From assembly GCA_003565095.1 (NCBI GenBank), contig PXDI01000342.1:1-26290 (forward strand): a stretch of 26,290 nt of DNA. Reading direction: 5' to 3'. Below are positions 1-7,360 of this stretch, piece by piece (the first letter of the stretch is position 1; the number at the start of each line of letters is the position of its first letter). The position numbers and the translations under genes are program-made. This DNA comes from PVC group bacterium. Lineage in GTDB: Bacteria > Verrucomicrobiota > Kiritimatiellia > UBA8416 > PXDI01. A model generated the notes under the pieces. That model did no database searches. It worked only from the letters and a program-made list of their open reading frames with translations, and was not told where the DNA came from.

Positions 1-116
1 ATCAGCTTGACGAATTTCTCTTTTTCCACATCACCGAAGATATGACGTTTCTCAATAACCCGTGACATGCAGTGATAATATGCCGCGCCCTCAGCCTTGA
101 TTCGTGATTTTCTCAT
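1..116 (-). CDS. REP-associated tyrosine transposase (Y1_Tnp/RAYT), N-terminal fragment cut by window edge
   Basis: Reading the minus strand from an ATG at 114-116 gives 38 codons that run off the window without a stop. The peptide starts MRKSRIKAEG, followed by AYYHCMSRV and IFGDVEKEKF. This matches the N-terminus of the IS200-like/RAYT family, where an 'xxYHVxSR' strand and a 'F.D...' turn precede the HUH motif, which would lie outside the window. A good ribosome binding site (AAGGAG, about 9 nt upstream of ATG) supports the start. Family members are single-strand DNA nucleases/transposases that act on short palindromic (REP) sequences. Their presence fits the REP-like hairpins at 20789-20851 and 23128-23210. 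The assignment rests on 38 residues only; the catalytic HUH and Tyr cannot be seen. Confidence 0.72.
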   Translation of the reverse strand, partial: MRKSRIKAEGAAYYHCMSRVIEKRHIFGDVEKEKFVKL

Positions 117-139
117 TATGCTGTCTCCTTTCAGTTGCC

Positions 140-159
140 GGGGCGGGAAAAACCGCCCC
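140..159. repeat. 7-bp perfect hairpin upstream of the transposase gene
   Basis: GGGGCGG at 140-146 pairs perfectly with CCGCCCC at 153-159 across a 6-nt loop. It lies in the 163-bp gap between the nadE stop and the transposase start, 24 nt upstream of the transposase ATG. It could be a REP-type palindrome belonging to the transposase, a structured leader, or (on the minus strand) a weak terminator after nadE. No run of T follows on the minus strand, so the terminator reading is weak. Confidence 0.5.
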
Positions 160-279
160 TTACACCTAGTTAAAGAAATGAGCACGTCCAATTTCCGGTC
201 AAATATGAAAAAAAGTGAAATATTTTGTCTGTCCCTGGTCTGTGAACCCTGTTTCCTGTGGATGATGCGGGCGGTTTGG

Positions 280-2166
280 CTACAGGAGCTGTTTTTTGAT
301 ATCCTGGTAGCGGGTGGTGTAGCGCGGGCCGAGTTGGGCTTCGCGGTGGTCGAAGCCGAAGGCGCGGCGTTTGACGGCCAGTACAGGCGGGGCCTGGATA
401 CGCTTGGCGATACCGATGCCTTGATAAAGGTTCCACCAGCGTTCAAGATCGGCGATAAACGTGCGCGGGTTCTTGAAGATATCACCAATGCTGCCATCGT
501 AACCGATTTCCTTTTCGAGAATGCCTGCGGCATACCAGCCGATGATATCTTCCGGCGAGGCGCGGTTCCAGCGCTCAACCCAACTGCGAAAAAGACAGTC
601 GTGGTAAGGATAAATCAGCGGATCGCCCAGTCCTTTTGTTATATCCTGAGCGGGTCCGAGTTCGGCTGAGGGCATAACATCAAAAGAACCTTGCGGAATA
701 ATCTCCCCGCGGAAAACCTTGTCATTCATATATTGAGCGACCGCATATACTTCGGTTTTCCAGAGGTCGGCCAGACTTGCCAGAAATCCACTCAGATCGC
801 CGTAAAGGGTAGTGTAACCTACGGTCAGTTCGGTTTTGTTGGAATTGCAGGTGAATACCGCACCGAAAGCGGCTGACAGTGCGGCCAGCACCCGCGAGGA
901 ACGGTCACGGGCCTGAATGTTTTCAAGTGCGGCCGCATTGAAAGACAATTGCCGGCAGTGTTTACCGTCCAATGAAGCGGCTGTAATGCCGTCGAGCTGG
1001 CCGACTGTTAATTTGACGCTTCTATTGATTGGAGCCTCGGTATAAAGACAGCCGAGGTTATTTGCCAGATCGCGGGCCAAATCGCGGGTTTTTTTTGAAT
1101 TATGCCGGCTGGGCATGTTTACCAGCAGAATGTTCTGTGGCGGCAGGCACTGCCGGTAGAGTGCGGCAGTCAGTGCAGAATCGATGCCGCCGGAAATGCC
1201 GATTACCACCCGTTTAACCCCGCAGCGTTTAATGAAACGCGCCGTGCCGTACTGCACCGCCTGATATAGTTCTTTTTCCGGGGCCGGATCGGGCCGAGGC
1301 TTGCGTCCCGGCATTTGTTGTGGCGGGCGGGGAATATCGATGAAGCGGGTTTGATCGCGGAACGCAGGAAGTTCAGCGCTGATTTGTCCCTGTCCGTTAT
1401 ATGCGCAGGAAGCGCCGTCAAATGTATAGACGGTTTTGCAGTTATCCTGCACACCGGTCATATTGACATATACCAGCGGAAGTCCGGTGCGGTGTGCCAG
1501 TGCCGAAAAGACACGGTTGCGCTTGTTGTTCTTGTGTGCGGTAAAGGGTGATGCGCTCAAATTGATCAGCAGTTGTGCCCCCTGGGCGCAGAGAATTTCG
1601 GCGGGACTGAGAGTATAGTCTGTATGCCACGCATCTTCGCACAGCATACAGCCCAGCATGCCGGCGGGGGTGGCAACCGGTGTTACTAAAGATGCCGCGT
1701 CAATGCCGCTTTCCGCGGCAAGCTTGCGTAAGTCATAAAAATGGCGGCTGTCGTCAAATTCGCGGTAGTTGGGCATCAGTGTTTTTGCGACGAATGGCAG
1801 CGGGCCGTTGCGCGGCGGCAGGAATTTTCCGCGGTGGGCAATAAAGGCGGCATTGTATTTACGCACCCGCCCGTCCTCGTTGCGGTTTGAATGATCGACG
1901 CCGACATTGCCGAAAACGGTGATAAGATTGCCGCTGTGTTGGCGGATTTCTTCTCCGCAGGCCTCACATTCGCGGAGGAAAGCCGGCCGTTCCCATTCAT
2001 CGCCAAGCAGGTAGCCGGGGACCGCCATTTCGGGAAACACGATAATGTCGGCGTGTTTCTGTCGCGCGGTTTTCATGCGCGAGATTATTTTGCGGGTGTT
2101 GGCGACCGGATCACCCGGGATTACTTCGATCTGGGCAAGGCATACCCTTATGGGTTTCCGGGGCAT
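280..2166 (-). CDS. nadE: Glutamine-dependent NAD+ synthetase
   Basis: This is a two-domain enzyme of 628 residues. It amidates nicotinic acid adenine dinucleotide to NAD+ using ATP and ammonia released from glutamine, the last step of NAD synthesis in the cytoplasm. The N-terminal nitrilase-type glutaminase domain (about residues 5-285) shows the Glu-Lys-Cys triad: E46 in FPEM, K128 in VAKTLMPNY and C176 in LCEDAW. The C-terminal synthetase domain (about 300-628) has the ATP pyrophosphatase P-loop SGGIDS at 325-330 and the conserved SNKTE and YGDLSG segments. The length is normal for the glutaminase-fused form. The ATG at 2164-2166 lies 15 nt after the stop of a small membrane-protein gene, with a weak GGAA 8 nt upstream, so co-transcription with the upstream genes is likely. 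Confidence 0.97.
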   Translation of the reverse strand: MPRKPIRVCLAQIEVIPGDPVANTRKIISRMKTARQKHADIIVFPEMAVPGYLLGDEWERPAFLRECEACGEEIRQHSGNLITVFGNVGVDHSNRNEDGRVRKYNAAFIAHRGKFLPPRNGPLPFVAKTLMPNYREFDDSRHFYDLRKLAAESGIDAASLVTPVATPAGMLGCMLCEDAWHTDYTLSPAEILCAQGAQLLINLSASPFTAHKNNKRNRVFSALAHRTGLPLVYVNMTGVQDNCKTVYTFDGASCAYNGQGQISAELPAFRDQTRFIDIPRPPQQMPGRKPRPDPAPEKELYQAVQYGTARFIKRCGVKRVVIGISGGIDSALTAALYRQCLPPQNILLVNMPSRHNSKKTRDLARDLANNLGCLYTEAPINRSVKLTVGQLDGITAASLDGKHCRQLSFNAAALENIQARDRSSRVLAALSAAFGAVFTCNSNKTELTVGYTTLYGDLSGFLASLADLWKTEVYAVAQYMNDKVFRGEIIPQGSFDVMPSAELGPAQDITKGLGDPLIYPYHDCLFRSWVERWNRASPEDIIGWYAAGILEKEIGYDGSIGDIFKNPRTFIADLERWWNLYQGIGIAKRIQAPPVLAVKRRAFGFDHREAQLGPRYTTRYQDIKKQLL

Positions 2167-2181
2167 AATGTTATGTTCCAG

Positions 2182-2340
2182 TTAATTTCCGTTAAGATCT
2201 TTGCGCTGACCCCAGCGCTGTTCTTCGATCTTGTGCAGATGGCGGAAGAAAACATAAAGGGTGGCCAGGCATGCGACTGTGACAACCACACAAGTCAAAA
2301 ACATTAGAATATAAGATAGCATGCGATTACTGTAGCGCAT
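2182..2340 (-). CDS. Small single-pass membrane protein, 52 residues, unknown function
   Basis: An uninterrupted reading frame on the minus strand fills the gap between the DNA glycosylase gene (24 nt away) and nadE (15 nt away). It encodes a positively charged start (MRYSNR), a hydrophobic stretch at about residues 8-32 containing YILMFLTCVVV and ACLATLYVFF, and then a charged tail (RHLHKIEEQRWGQRKD). This predicts one transmembrane helix with a short polar C-terminus. No convincing Shine-Dalgarno precedes the ATG at 2338-2340, which is the main weakness; translational coupling to the upstream gene is possible. I do not recognise a family. The exact fit to the gap and the membrane-protein-like composition argue that it is real. 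Confidence 0.55.
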   Translation of the reverse strand: MRYSNRMLSYILMFLTCVVVTVACLATLYVFFRHLHKIEEQRWGQRKDLNGN

Positions 2341-2364
2341 GTGAAAGGCGGGTGGCAAGACTGT

Positions 2365-3015
2365 TTATAGTTGGTCGGTTAATCTGAAGCGCCACGGCCG
2401 GAGCGCATCGGCTCCGGCATAATCTATGCCGACGCGCGGGCCGGCGGTTATCTGTTGCGGATCGACGGGAGCGTTACCGCGTGTTATCCAGATCCGCGTT
2501 CCGCGTAAGTCGGCAGCATTATCCTTTACGGTTATGCCGAGCGCCTGAGTGAGTGTGCCGGGGCCGGCGGCGAGCTTCCCCGGTTTTATTTTCGTTCCGC
2601 GCCGCTGCTGTATAACCGGCAAGCCGGTCATGGGGGAAATGGCGCGGATCAGCACGGCGTGCGGCAGATCGCGCGGGCCGGTAACAACATTAAGTAATGC
2701 ATGCATACCGTAGCACAGGTAAACATAAGCTATCCCGCCGGGTGCATACATGGTTTCGGTGCGGGCGGTGCGGCGTCCGCCATAGGCGTGGGATGCGCGG
2801 TCGCCGGTGCCGGCATAGGCTTCGGTTTCCGAAATGATCCCGCCGGTGACATGGTTCTTTGTAAGTGTGTATATGTGTGTGCCAAGCAAAGAGCGTGCGA
2901 TGCTGACAACATCCTCGTTGCGGTAGAATGAGACCGGCAGCAGCCTGCGGCGAAAAGCATGCGGCACTTTGATGGTGTTTTTATCTGTACCGGCACTGGC
3001 AGAAGATTCCGCCAA
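2365..3015 (-). CDS. 3-methyladenine DNA glycosylase, AAG/MPG family
   Basis: This 216-residue protein is a base-excision repair enzyme that flips out and cleaves alkylated purines. It carries the family hallmarks: ISETEAY at 61-67, in which E65 corresponds to the catalytic Glu and Y67 to the intercalating Tyr of human AAG; the YAPGGIAYVYLCYGMH segment; AAGPGTLTQALGI; and PRVGIDYAG near the C-terminus. The frame begins at a TTG (3013-3015), 5 nt after the stop of the upstream β-barrel gene. No ATG occurs before the conserved core, so the start codon is uncertain; a GTG 16 codons downstream is the alternative. The tight spacing suggests one operon with the β-barrel, small membrane protein and nadE genes. 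Confidence 0.93.
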   Translation of the reverse strand: MAESSASAGTDKNTIKVPHAFRRRLLPVSFYRNEDVVSIARSLLGTHIYTLTKNHVTGGIISETEAYAGTGDRASHAYGGRRTARTETMYAPGGIAYVYLCYGMHALLNVVTGPRDLPHAVLIRAISPMTGLPVIQQRRGTKIKPGKLAAGPGTLTQALGITVKDNAADLRGTRIWITRGNAPVDPQQITAGPRVGIDYAGADALRPWRFRLTDQL

Positions 3016-3020
3016 GGGAA

Positions 3021-3755
3021 TCAGAACCTGACAGTAATGCTGCCGGTGGCTGACGCGGTGTCGATATTTTTAACACCTACCAGCAGGCTGATTTTTTCAC
3101 TGAATCCGATTTCAACTCCGGCCGCATAGCCGAAATTGCTTTTTTCTGAGATTCGGTCGCTGCTGAATATTTTGGAATAAACAGGTCCGCCATAAATTGC
3201 GACATTTTCTACCCAGAAGATTTTGAAAGAAGGGGTGTCATTGATGATGCTTAGCATCAAACCGGCCGAAAGATCGTTCCAGGCGAGGCTGCCCCATGCA
3301 TGATCTGCCTTGTGCCGCATGTACGAAGCCTGCGCATTGAGGCGTAAACGATTTTCTATAACAGTCGGGTCCATCAACTCATGGTCAAGCAGGTTAACTT
3401 GCAGCGCCACCCCGAATTCGCTCTCGGAGGATGACGTGGACAGGTGGGAGCCTGCGCCGCCAAAGCTGGTGTCGCTTGATCCAGCAATGCCGAACACGCT
3501 TGCCCAGCGCATGATGTCATAACCGATGAATGCACCGGCTGACTTTAATTTCATCTGGCTATCAAAGCCATGAAGTTCCACGTCGCGGCGGGATTCTGCT
3601 AAATACGCCCCGAGGCTCCATCCGTGCAACGAATCGCTGCTGACCAGATAGTGGCGCCCCTTCTGGCTGCTGCCAATTTGCGGACCCGCCAGGCAGACTG
3701 TGGAAAACAACACACTTGCGAACATTACCGACTTGATTAATACAGCTGTTTTCAT
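3021..3755 (-). CDS. Predicted outer-membrane β-barrel protein, unknown function
   Basis: The 244-residue product has a clear Sec signal peptide (MKTAVLIKS, hydrophobic core, cleavage near CLA-GPQ at about residue 23). The mature part has alternating polar and hydrophobic segments rich in Gly, Ser and aromatics, for example SLGAYLAESR, AGAFIGYDI and FGYAAGVEIGFSEK. It ends SITVRF with a terminal Phe, the usual C-terminal signature of outer-membrane barrels recognised by the BAM machinery. I do not recognise a specific family. The ATG lies at the predicted transcription start of a divergent promoter and has no Shine-Dalgarno. It is first in a minus-strand run with the glycosylase, small membrane protein and nadE genes. 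Confidence 0.7.
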   Translation of the reverse strand: MKTAVLIKSVMFASVLFSTVCLAGPQIGSSQKGRHYLVSSDSLHGWSLGAYLAESRRDVELHGFDSQMKLKSAGAFIGYDIMRWASVFGIAGSSDTSFGGAGSHLSTSSSESEFGVALQVNLLDHELMDPTVIENRLRLNAQASYMRHKADHAWGSLAWNDLSAGLMLSIINDTPSFKIFWVENVAIYGGPVYSKIFSSDRISEKSNFGYAAGVEIGFSEKISLLVGVKNIDTASATGSITVRF

Positions 3756-3763
3756 AATTGTGC

Positions 3764-3793
3764 ATACTAGAGGTTGATCTTGGAGAAAGGCAA
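3764..3793 (-). promoter_or_regulatory. Candidate σ70-type promoter for the β-barrel gene
   Basis: On the minus strand, TTGCCT (3793-3788) and TAGTAT (3769-3764) are separated by 18 nt, each matching 4 of 6 consensus bases. Transcription would start near 3757-3758, only 2-3 nt before the ATG at 3755, predicting a nearly leaderless mRNA. It overlaps the plus-strand promoter at 3774-3802. Confidence 0.4.
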
Positions 3794-3802
3794 GTCTATA
3801 AT
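3774..3802 (+). promoter_or_regulatory. Strong candidate σ70-type promoter for the LRR lipoprotein gene
   Basis: TTGATC (3774-3779) and a perfect TATAAT (3797-3802) are separated by 17 nt. The expected start of transcription, about 7 nt downstream, falls at 3809-3810, the A of the ATG chosen for the LRR lipoprotein. This predicts a leaderless transcript, consistent with the absence of a usable Shine-Dalgarno before that ATG. Confidence 0.6.
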
Positions 3803-3809
3803 TCGAATA

Positions 3810-4700
3810 ATGAATAGATTATTTTTCAGCGTAATAAAGTCGGGTTCGCCGCTTGTGCGGCGGGCGGTGTATGTTGTTTGTGTTGCGGGGATCTGTGTGC
3901 TAGTGCAGGGTTGTCATCCCTGGTCGGCACCGGAGGTGCCGGTAAGGTACACTTATATTCCAGATGCACTGGCGGCCGGTGATGCCGTGGAGTACGTCAA
4001 TCTGTACAAAGGCGGCTTGAGTGAATTCCCCGTGGAATTAGCGGATCTGCCGAATCTTGTACGGCTGGGCGTCAGGGATAATCGAATCAGCCGTATTCCT
4101 CAGGAGATCGGGCGTTTTTCTGCATTGACCTGGCTTGATCTGGGGCAGACGCAAATATCAGGTCTACCTTCTGAGATAGGCCGACTCTCCAATCTGCACA
4201 CCTTGTATCTGAATGATTGCCGGTTGACTGCGCTGCCGCAGGAGATGGGGGCTTTACAGGAACTGAAATATTTGAATCTGGACCGCAACCAGTTGGCGGA
4301 GCTGCCGCGGGAGATCGGTCGTCTTGAAAAACTTCATTGGCTGCGGTTGAATGGGAACAAACTGACGGCATTGCCGGCTGAGATCGGTAAGCTGGTGAAT
4401 TTGCGCCGCTTATATTTGAACGGCAATCAGCTTGAAAATCTGCCGTCTGAAATGGCTAATCTGAAAAAACTGACAGATCTGGCGTTGAACGGCAATCCGT
4501 TAAGCGGCGTTCCGGAATGGCTGGGCGATTTACAGGGGTTGGAAAGGCTGGATTTAACGGATACCGGGATCAGCACTTTGCCGGATTCGCTTGCCGGGCT
4601 TCCGTCTCTGCGGCTGCTGGTTGTTAAAACCAACCGTTTTTCGGCGGAGGAGCGGCAGCGTATACGGGAATTGCTGCCCTACTGCCAGGTGATTTTCTGA
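3810..4700 (+). CDS. Leucine-rich-repeat lipoprotein
   Basis: The 296-residue product starts MNRLFFSVIKSG. It has a long n-region, a hydrophobic core (AVYVVCVAGICVLV) and a lipobox-like VQGC with the lipidation Cys at residue 35. The rest is about ten 23-residue leucine-rich repeats of the LPxEIGxLxxLxxLxLxxN type, for example LPSEIGRLSNLHTLYLND, LPREIGRLEKLHWLRLNG and LPAEIGKLVNLRRLYLNG, followed by a short cap. Such solenoids bind protein partners; no enzymatic domain is seen. The frame is open upstream from a TTG at 3774, but that codon is the -35 box of the best promoter. I therefore take the ATG at 3810, where transcription is predicted to begin. The ligand and cellular role are unknown. 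Confidence 0.85.
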   Translation: MNRLFFSVIKSGSPLVRRAVYVVCVAGICVLVQGCHPWSAPEVPVRYTYIPDALAAGDAVEYVNLYKGGLSEFPVELADLPNLVRLGVRDNRISRIPQEIGRFSALTWLDLGQTQISGLPSEIGRLSNLHTLYLNDCRLTALPQEMGALQELKYLNLDRNQLAELPREIGRLEKLHWLRLNGNKLTALPAEIGKLVNLRRLYLNGNQLENLPSEMANLKKLTDLALNGNPLSGVPEWLGDLQGLERLDLTDTGISTLPDSLAGLPSLRLLVVKTNRFSAEERQRIRELLPYCQVIF

Positions 4701-4788
4701 AAAACGGATGCGTCTTGCTCCGCTTTATTCTTGAGATTGAGAGATGGGGGGCGTACACTACCTTTTCAAGTATTTTTGTATGTTGATG

Positions 4789-4816
4789 TTTGTGCCGGGC
4801 ATCCGTTCGATATAAT
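4789..4816 (+). promoter_or_regulatory. Candidate promoter of the SurA-like gene
   Basis: A perfect -10 TATAAT lies at 4811-4816. The -35 region is weak (TTTGTG at 4789-4794, 16-nt spacing, 3 of 6). Transcription would begin near 4823, giving a 16-nt leader with AGGG (4832-4835) ahead of the ATG at 4839. One arm of a 9-bp inverted repeat (GCATCCGTT, 4799-4807) lies in the spacer. Confidence 0.45.
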
Positions 4817-4838
4817 ATTAAACAGAACTTTAGGGATT

Positions 4839-5837
4839 ATGGTAAAAGTGAAGAAGAAAATCATTTTTTTGTGTTTATTCTGTTGTTCTTTACCGGTTTT
4901 GTCTCCGGCAATGCTGGATGGCAGGATTACGCTGGACGGGGTAGCCGCATACGTAAATGATCATTCTATTACTATCGGTGAGGTAATGATGATGATTGAG
5001 CCGATGCGCCGCCGTCTGTTGCAGCGTTATGACGGCGAGGAGTTGCTGCGGCGTCTGGAAGAGGCGTATAATGAGGCTTTGCAGTCGCTGGTAGAGCGTC
5101 AACTCATTCTGCAACATTACGAAACACTTGAGCGTCAGATTCCGGAGTGGGTTATTGAGAACCGTCTGAATGAAATAATCCAGGAAATGTTTAATGATGA
5201 CCGTGAACAGTTAATGGATGTGCTTGCGGAGGAGGGGTTGACATATGACCAATGGCGTGAACGGATCCGTGAGCAGATCATTCTTTCAAACATGCGCAGC
5301 ACCTTTGTGGATGAGGCGGTTCACATACCGCCGATGGCAATCAGCCAATACTATGACGCTAATCTGGCTAAATACAGTCAACCGGCTAGTGTGCGCGTCA
5401 GAATGATTGTTCTTGAGAAAGGCCGGACGGCAGATGAAGTCGGCCGCAACCGTCAGCTTGCGGATGATTTGCGTCGCAGAACACTTGAAGGGGAGGATTT
5501 TGCTGTTCTTGCACAGCGTTTTTCGGTTGGTTCGCGGGCCGGGCAGGGCGGGGACTGGGATTGGATTGATCCGGATGCGCTTTTGCGCCCGGAGCTGGCA
5601 GCTCCGCTTGCCGGGCTGGAGCCTTCACAAATAACGCCGGTAATTGAACATGGCGACCTGCTTTACATTATAAAACTCGAAGGTCGGCGGCAGGAATTTG
5701 TCCGTCCGTTACAGGATGTGCGCGAAGAAATTGAGCAGACATTGCGGCGGGAGCAGGCGGAACGAGTCTATGCTGAATGGATTGCGCGGTTACGCGACCG
5801 TGCGGTTGTCCGTTATTTTGAGCGGCAGATTTTTTAG
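4839..5837 (+). CDS. SurA/PpiC-type periplasmic peptidyl-prolyl isomerase/chaperone
   Basis: The 332-residue product has a signal peptide (MVKVKKKIIFLCLFCC, cleavage near LSPA at 24). A SurA-N-like helical chaperone region follows at about 30-165, with VAAYVNDHSITIGEVM, a long helix ending LVERQLILQHYE, and WRERIREQIILSNMR. One parvulin (PpiC) rotamase domain spans about 183-282 (SVRVRMIVLEKG, FAVLAQRFSVGSRAGQGGDWDWI, LLYIIKLEGRR), and a C-terminal helix completes the chaperone fold. E. coli SurA has two parvulin domains; this protein has one. Its likely role is delivering outer-membrane proteins to the BAM complex. The frame extends upstream to a TTG at 4731, but the ATG at 4839 has AGGG upstream, a TATAAT promoter and an N-terminal signal sequence. 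It is followed 8 nt later by rsmA, an association also seen in E. coli (surA-pdxA-rsmA). Confidence 0.88.
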   Translation: MVKVKKKIIFLCLFCCSLPVLSPAMLDGRITLDGVAAYVNDHSITIGEVMMMIEPMRRRLLQRYDGEELLRRLEEAYNEALQSLVERQLILQHYETLERQIPEWVIENRLNEIIQEMFNDDREQLMDVLAEEGLTYDQWRERIREQIILSNMRSTFVDEAVHIPPMAISQYYDANLAKYSQPASVRVRMIVLEKGRTADEVGRNRQLADDLRRRTLEGEDFAVLAQRFSVGSRAGQGGDWDWIDPDALLRPELAAPLAGLEPSQITPVIEHGDLLYIIKLEGRRQEFVRPLQDVREEIEQTLRREQAERVYAEWIARLRDRAVVRYFERQIF

Positions 5838-5845
5838 TATTAACG

Positions 5846-6742
5846 ATGCCGGATTTTCCTCAATCACTTTGCAGTCCGGTTCAGGTAAGCCGGTTTCTTG
5901 TTGAAGCCGGCATTAAACCAAGCCGTGCGCAGGGGCAGAACTTTCTTACAGACAAGAACACCTTGGAGATTCTGCTTGCGGCGGCTTCTCCGGTGGCTGA
6001 AGACACGGTTCTTGAGATTGGGCCGGGGTTGGGGGTTGTGACCGGTCAGCTTGTAAATCAGTGCGGAAAAGTTTTTGCCATAGAAAAAGACCGCCGGCTG
6101 TTTGCGCTGCTTGGGCAGCGGTTTGCGGGCGTGGAAAATATTGAACTCATACACGCTGACGCGCTTGAAAAAGATTTGAATAACTGGGTAATAAAGCACG
6201 GAGTCAATCTGGTTGTTTCTAATCTGCCTTATTCCGTAGCTTCACGGATATTGGTAGAGCTATGTATACCGCGGCGGACAATCGAGACGCTGGTGGTAAC
6301 TGTGCAACGCGAAGTTGCCGTGCGCATGGCCGCTCCGCCGGGAAAGAAAACCTATGGTTTACTGAGTGTCTTGCTGCAAGCGGGGTATCATGTTGAAATA
6401 GTCAAGAATGTTGCGGCGACCTGTTTCTGGCCGCGGCCGGAGGTTGATTCGGCGATAGTGTGCCTGCGGCGTCTTGCGCAAGTTGATTATTCCAGTGAAG
6501 AAAGTCTGATGATGTGTGCCATGGCAAAGTATGCTTTCAGCCGCCGGCGTAAGATGCTGGGTCCTGCGCTGGGGGCGTGGATTGGCGGTCAGGGGATCTC
6601 TGAAGAGTTTTTCAGAAAAGAAATAATGCCGGCACATGGTGTTCCGCAAACGGCAAGACCGGAAACGGTTGCGCCTGCTCAGTGGCTGGCTATGGCGCGG
6701 GAAATCTGTAACAGCAAATCAGTTGCCGGGTGTAACCCATAG
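5846..6742 (+). CDS. rsmA: 16S rRNA A1518/A1519 dimethyltransferase
   Basis: This 298-residue enzyme (RsmA/KsgA) dimethylates two adjacent adenosines in helix 45 of 16S rRNA during small-subunit maturation, using S-adenosylmethionine. Visible motifs are GQNFL at 30-34, the SAM-binding loop LEIGPGLG at 56-63, the acidic E80 (FAIEKD), ADAL at 104-107 and the catalytic NLPY at 126-129. The length is typical, with a slightly longer C-terminal tail (CNSKSVAGCNP). The start lies 8 nt after the surA-like stop without a clear Shine-Dalgarno, suggesting coupling. Its last 24 bases overlap the end of the convergent YfiR-domain gene. Confidence 0.96.
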   Translation: MPDFPQSLCSPVQVSRFLVEAGIKPSRAQGQNFLTDKNTLEILLAAASPVAEDTVLEIGPGLGVVTGQLVNQCGKVFAIEKDRRLFALLGQRFAGVENIELIHADALEKDLNNWVIKHGVNLVVSNLPYSVASRILVELCIPRRTIETLVVTVQREVAVRMAAPPGKKTYGLLSVLLQAGYHVEIVKNVAATCFWPRPEVDSAIVCLRRLAQVDYSSEESLMMCAMAKYAFSRRRKMLGPALGAWIGGQGISEEFFRKEIMPAHGVPQTARPETVAPAQWLAMAREICNSKSVAGCNP

Positions 6743-7324
6743 CGCATTGCGGTATAGCTGGGCACTTAGTTCTATGCCGGCTTTTCTGACGGCGGCGCGG
6801 TTGATTGCCCAGCCGATATTCTGTCCGCGCTGTACAAACTGGATCATGCCCCCGGTTTCCAGAAAATTATCTGCATCTGAAACGGTCAAGACCGCCGCAT
6901 CATTCAGCATTTCAATAATCCGGCCGGTTTTGGCGGCATCAGCCGCCGGAATGTATAAGATGTCGTTATTATCAAGAAGATCTTTGTGCTCCCATTCTGT
7001 TAGCGCAACCACATCAAGAGTCCGGGGTGATTGGCCAACCGGCTTTCCTGATACCGCTTCAAAAAGCCTGGGGAATTCTTCGTCGCCGATAACGGCGATG
7101 CGGAAAGCGGTATCATTTTCCGGTGTACGCCGTGGGTTGCTTAAGAACAACAGAAATCTGTAGAGATAGGCGGCTTTGATTTCATTTTCGGTAACCGACT
7201 GCATCGGCGTTGCTGAATAAAGCCGGGTTTCGCCCGCCATAATTAATAAAGCCGACACGGCCAGCAGCAGGAGAAATCCGCGGCATACTGTTAGCGGTGT
7301 TATTTTGTGTGCTTTATTCGTCAT
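6719..7324 (-). CDS. YfiR-family (DUF4154) periplasmic protein
   Basis: The 201-residue product has an N-terminal signal sequence (basic MTNKAHK, hydrophobic LLLLAVSALLIM). A DUF4154/YfiR domain follows: ENEIKAAYLYRFLLFL, FRIAVIGDEEF, ILYIPAADAAKTGRIIEML, AVLTVSDADNFLETGGMIQFV and IGWAINRAAVRKAGIELSAQL. In Pseudomonas, YfiR is a periplasmic repressor of the diguanylate cyclase YfiN. No GGDEF protein is encoded in this window. Here it lies 36 nt downstream of a TonB-dependent receptor on the same strand, a pairing that suggests a role in receptor-linked signalling. No clear Shine-Dalgarno is seen. Its 3' end overlaps rsmA by 24 bp. Confidence 0.85.
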   Translation of the reverse strand: MTNKAHKITPLTVCRGFLLLLAVSALLIMAGETRLYSATPMQSVTENEIKAAYLYRFLLFLSNPRRTPENDTAFRIAVIGDEEFPRLFEAVSGKPVGQSPRTLDVVALTEWEHKDLLDNNDILYIPAADAAKTGRIIEMLNDAAVLTVSDADNFLETGGMIQFVQRGQNIGWAINRAAVRKAGIELSAQLYRNALWVTPGN

Positions 7325-7360
7325 TATTTCAATGTTCTATTTTGAGCTTCTCTAAAATCT

